Shown here: in pieces, positions 63,685-64,000 of the stretch
Position numbering within the stretch: the first letter of the stretch is position 1
How the letters are laid out: the number at the start of each line of letters is the position of its first letter
NCBI GenBank assembly: GCA_029260735.1
Contig: JAJDCR010000044.1
Span: 28,028 to 92,027 of the forward strand
Direction of reading: 5' to 3'
From: Planctomycetota bacterium
Lineage (GTDB): Bacteria > Planctomycetota > Uabimicrobiia > Uabimicrobiales > Uabimicrobiaceae
Length of the DNA: 64,000 nt
Notes under the pieces: generated by a model
The model's database searches: none
The model's input: the letters and a program-made list of their open reading frames with translations, nothing else
Told to the model about the DNA's origin: nothing
Translations under genes and position numbers: made by a program

Positions 63685-64000
63685 CGTAGCGGACAACCAC
63701 AAGGGCCTTTACAGGCGGCCTCGTAGTTGTCCCTACAGACCATCGCAGGAACAAATTCAGGTAAATGAAATCGATCAATATACCAGCCAATACAACCGGC
63801 AAATTATTTCCTGTCGCGTAGATATCCCTGTAGGGACAACAGCAAGGGCCCTGCAGGCTGGCCCTTGCTGTTGTCCCTACAGGAATCGTGATAGGAAATA
63901 ATTTACGATTGTACTGACAGGTATTGGTTTCATTAATCTGAATTTGTTTCTACATGGTATGTAGGGACAACTGCGAGGGCCGCCTGCAAAGGCCCTCGTG
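63685..64000. repeat. Array of three related hairpins inside a large inverted repeat
   Basis: Three related hairpins lie about 140 bp apart. Hairpin 1 is at 63685-63736 (imperfect). Hairpin 2 has a perfect 24-bp stem, 63827-63850 with 63860-63883, and a 9-base loop CTGCAGGCT. Hairpin 3 starts at 63961 and runs off the edge. All share GGACAAC and AGGGCC. Hairpin 2 is framed by imperfect arms 63752-63817 and 63884-63946 (CAAATTCAG...TTTCCTRTC), so about 195 bp is one palindromic unit. There is no gene; the frame at 63623-63901 is an artefact of the repeats. Confidence 0.8.

Noticed and set aside
63623..63901. 92-residue frame near the right edge
   Set aside because: It covers two hairpins and part of a large inverted repeat, with no ribosome site or protein-like composition.
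63685..64000. Possible CRISPR array or tRNA-like folds
   Set aside because: The intervals between hairpins are related inverted arms rather than unique spacers, and no cloverleaf or CCA end is seen.

Overview
The window is AT-rich and gene-dense. It looks like chromosome from a low-GC member of the PVC superphylum, most likely a planctomycete. The evidence is the combination of a double-length (two-in-one) UvrA, large Ser/Thr kinases carrying WD40 propellers, three PEP-CTERM secreted proteins, a SUMF/FGE-domain membrane protein, leucine-rich repeat and TPR proteins, a VIT-VWA protein and an ECF-like sigma/zinc anti-sigma operon. The species cannot be fixed from the sequence alone. I see no rRNA, tRNA, CRISPR array, prophage or transposase gene.

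Layout. 1-3476: a kinase-WD40 gene running off the left edge. 3727-7888: a PEP-CTERM protein, then an electron-transfer cluster (Rieske protein, b6-type cytochrome b, octaheme HAO-like cytochrome). 8099-16661: a leftward block with an animal-type glutaminase-ankyrin protein, a second kinase-WD40 protein, a REC-HPt protein and a hybrid histidine kinase. 17016-18425: a methyltransferase and a second PEP-CTERM protein. 18774-24089: the tandem UvrA. 24343-26121: a membrane protein and an intracellular-type subtilisin. 26394-30009: a small phosphatase, a fatty acid desaturase and a SUMF-domain protein. 30250-34682: an inositol-phosphatase family enzyme, a PH-like membrane protein and a degenerate epimerase. 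35097-41624: transketolase, a large secreted protein, CutA and a beta-lactamase-fold hydrolase. 41880-47458: LRR, TPR and two sulfotransferase genes. 47493-50311: RarA, a secreted protein and a third PEP-CTERM protein. 50590-58251: a VIT-VWA protein, a response regulator/sensor kinase pair, a pentapeptide-repeat potassium-channel-like protein and a coiled-coil PD-(D/E)XK-like protein. 58286-63287: a STAS protein, FdhD, a YigZ/IMPACT protein and a sigma/anti-sigma/effector operon. 63288-64000: repeats only.

Three features stand out. (1) The Rieske-cytochrome b-octaheme cluster looks like a quinol-oxidising complex whose usual c-type partner (cytochrome f or c1) is replaced by an HAO-family octaheme protein; its cytochrome b keeps b6f-specific features. 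(2) The channel/nuclease-like gene pair at 55691-58251 is a possible two-component membrane effector of unknown role. (3) A family of composite palindromic elements with imperfect terminal inverted repeats, or a related inverted repeat, fills every convergent intergenic gap longer than 100 bp (7889-8098, 18426-18773, 26122-26393, 34683-35096) and is absent from the divergent gaps.

Many genes are signalling or cell-envelope functions (kinases, two-component proteins, secreted repeat proteins, sulfotransferases). Housekeeping genes (uvrA, tkt, rarA, suhB-like, cutA, fdhD, yigZ) are scattered among them. All functional assignments are by reading motifs; no database search was run.
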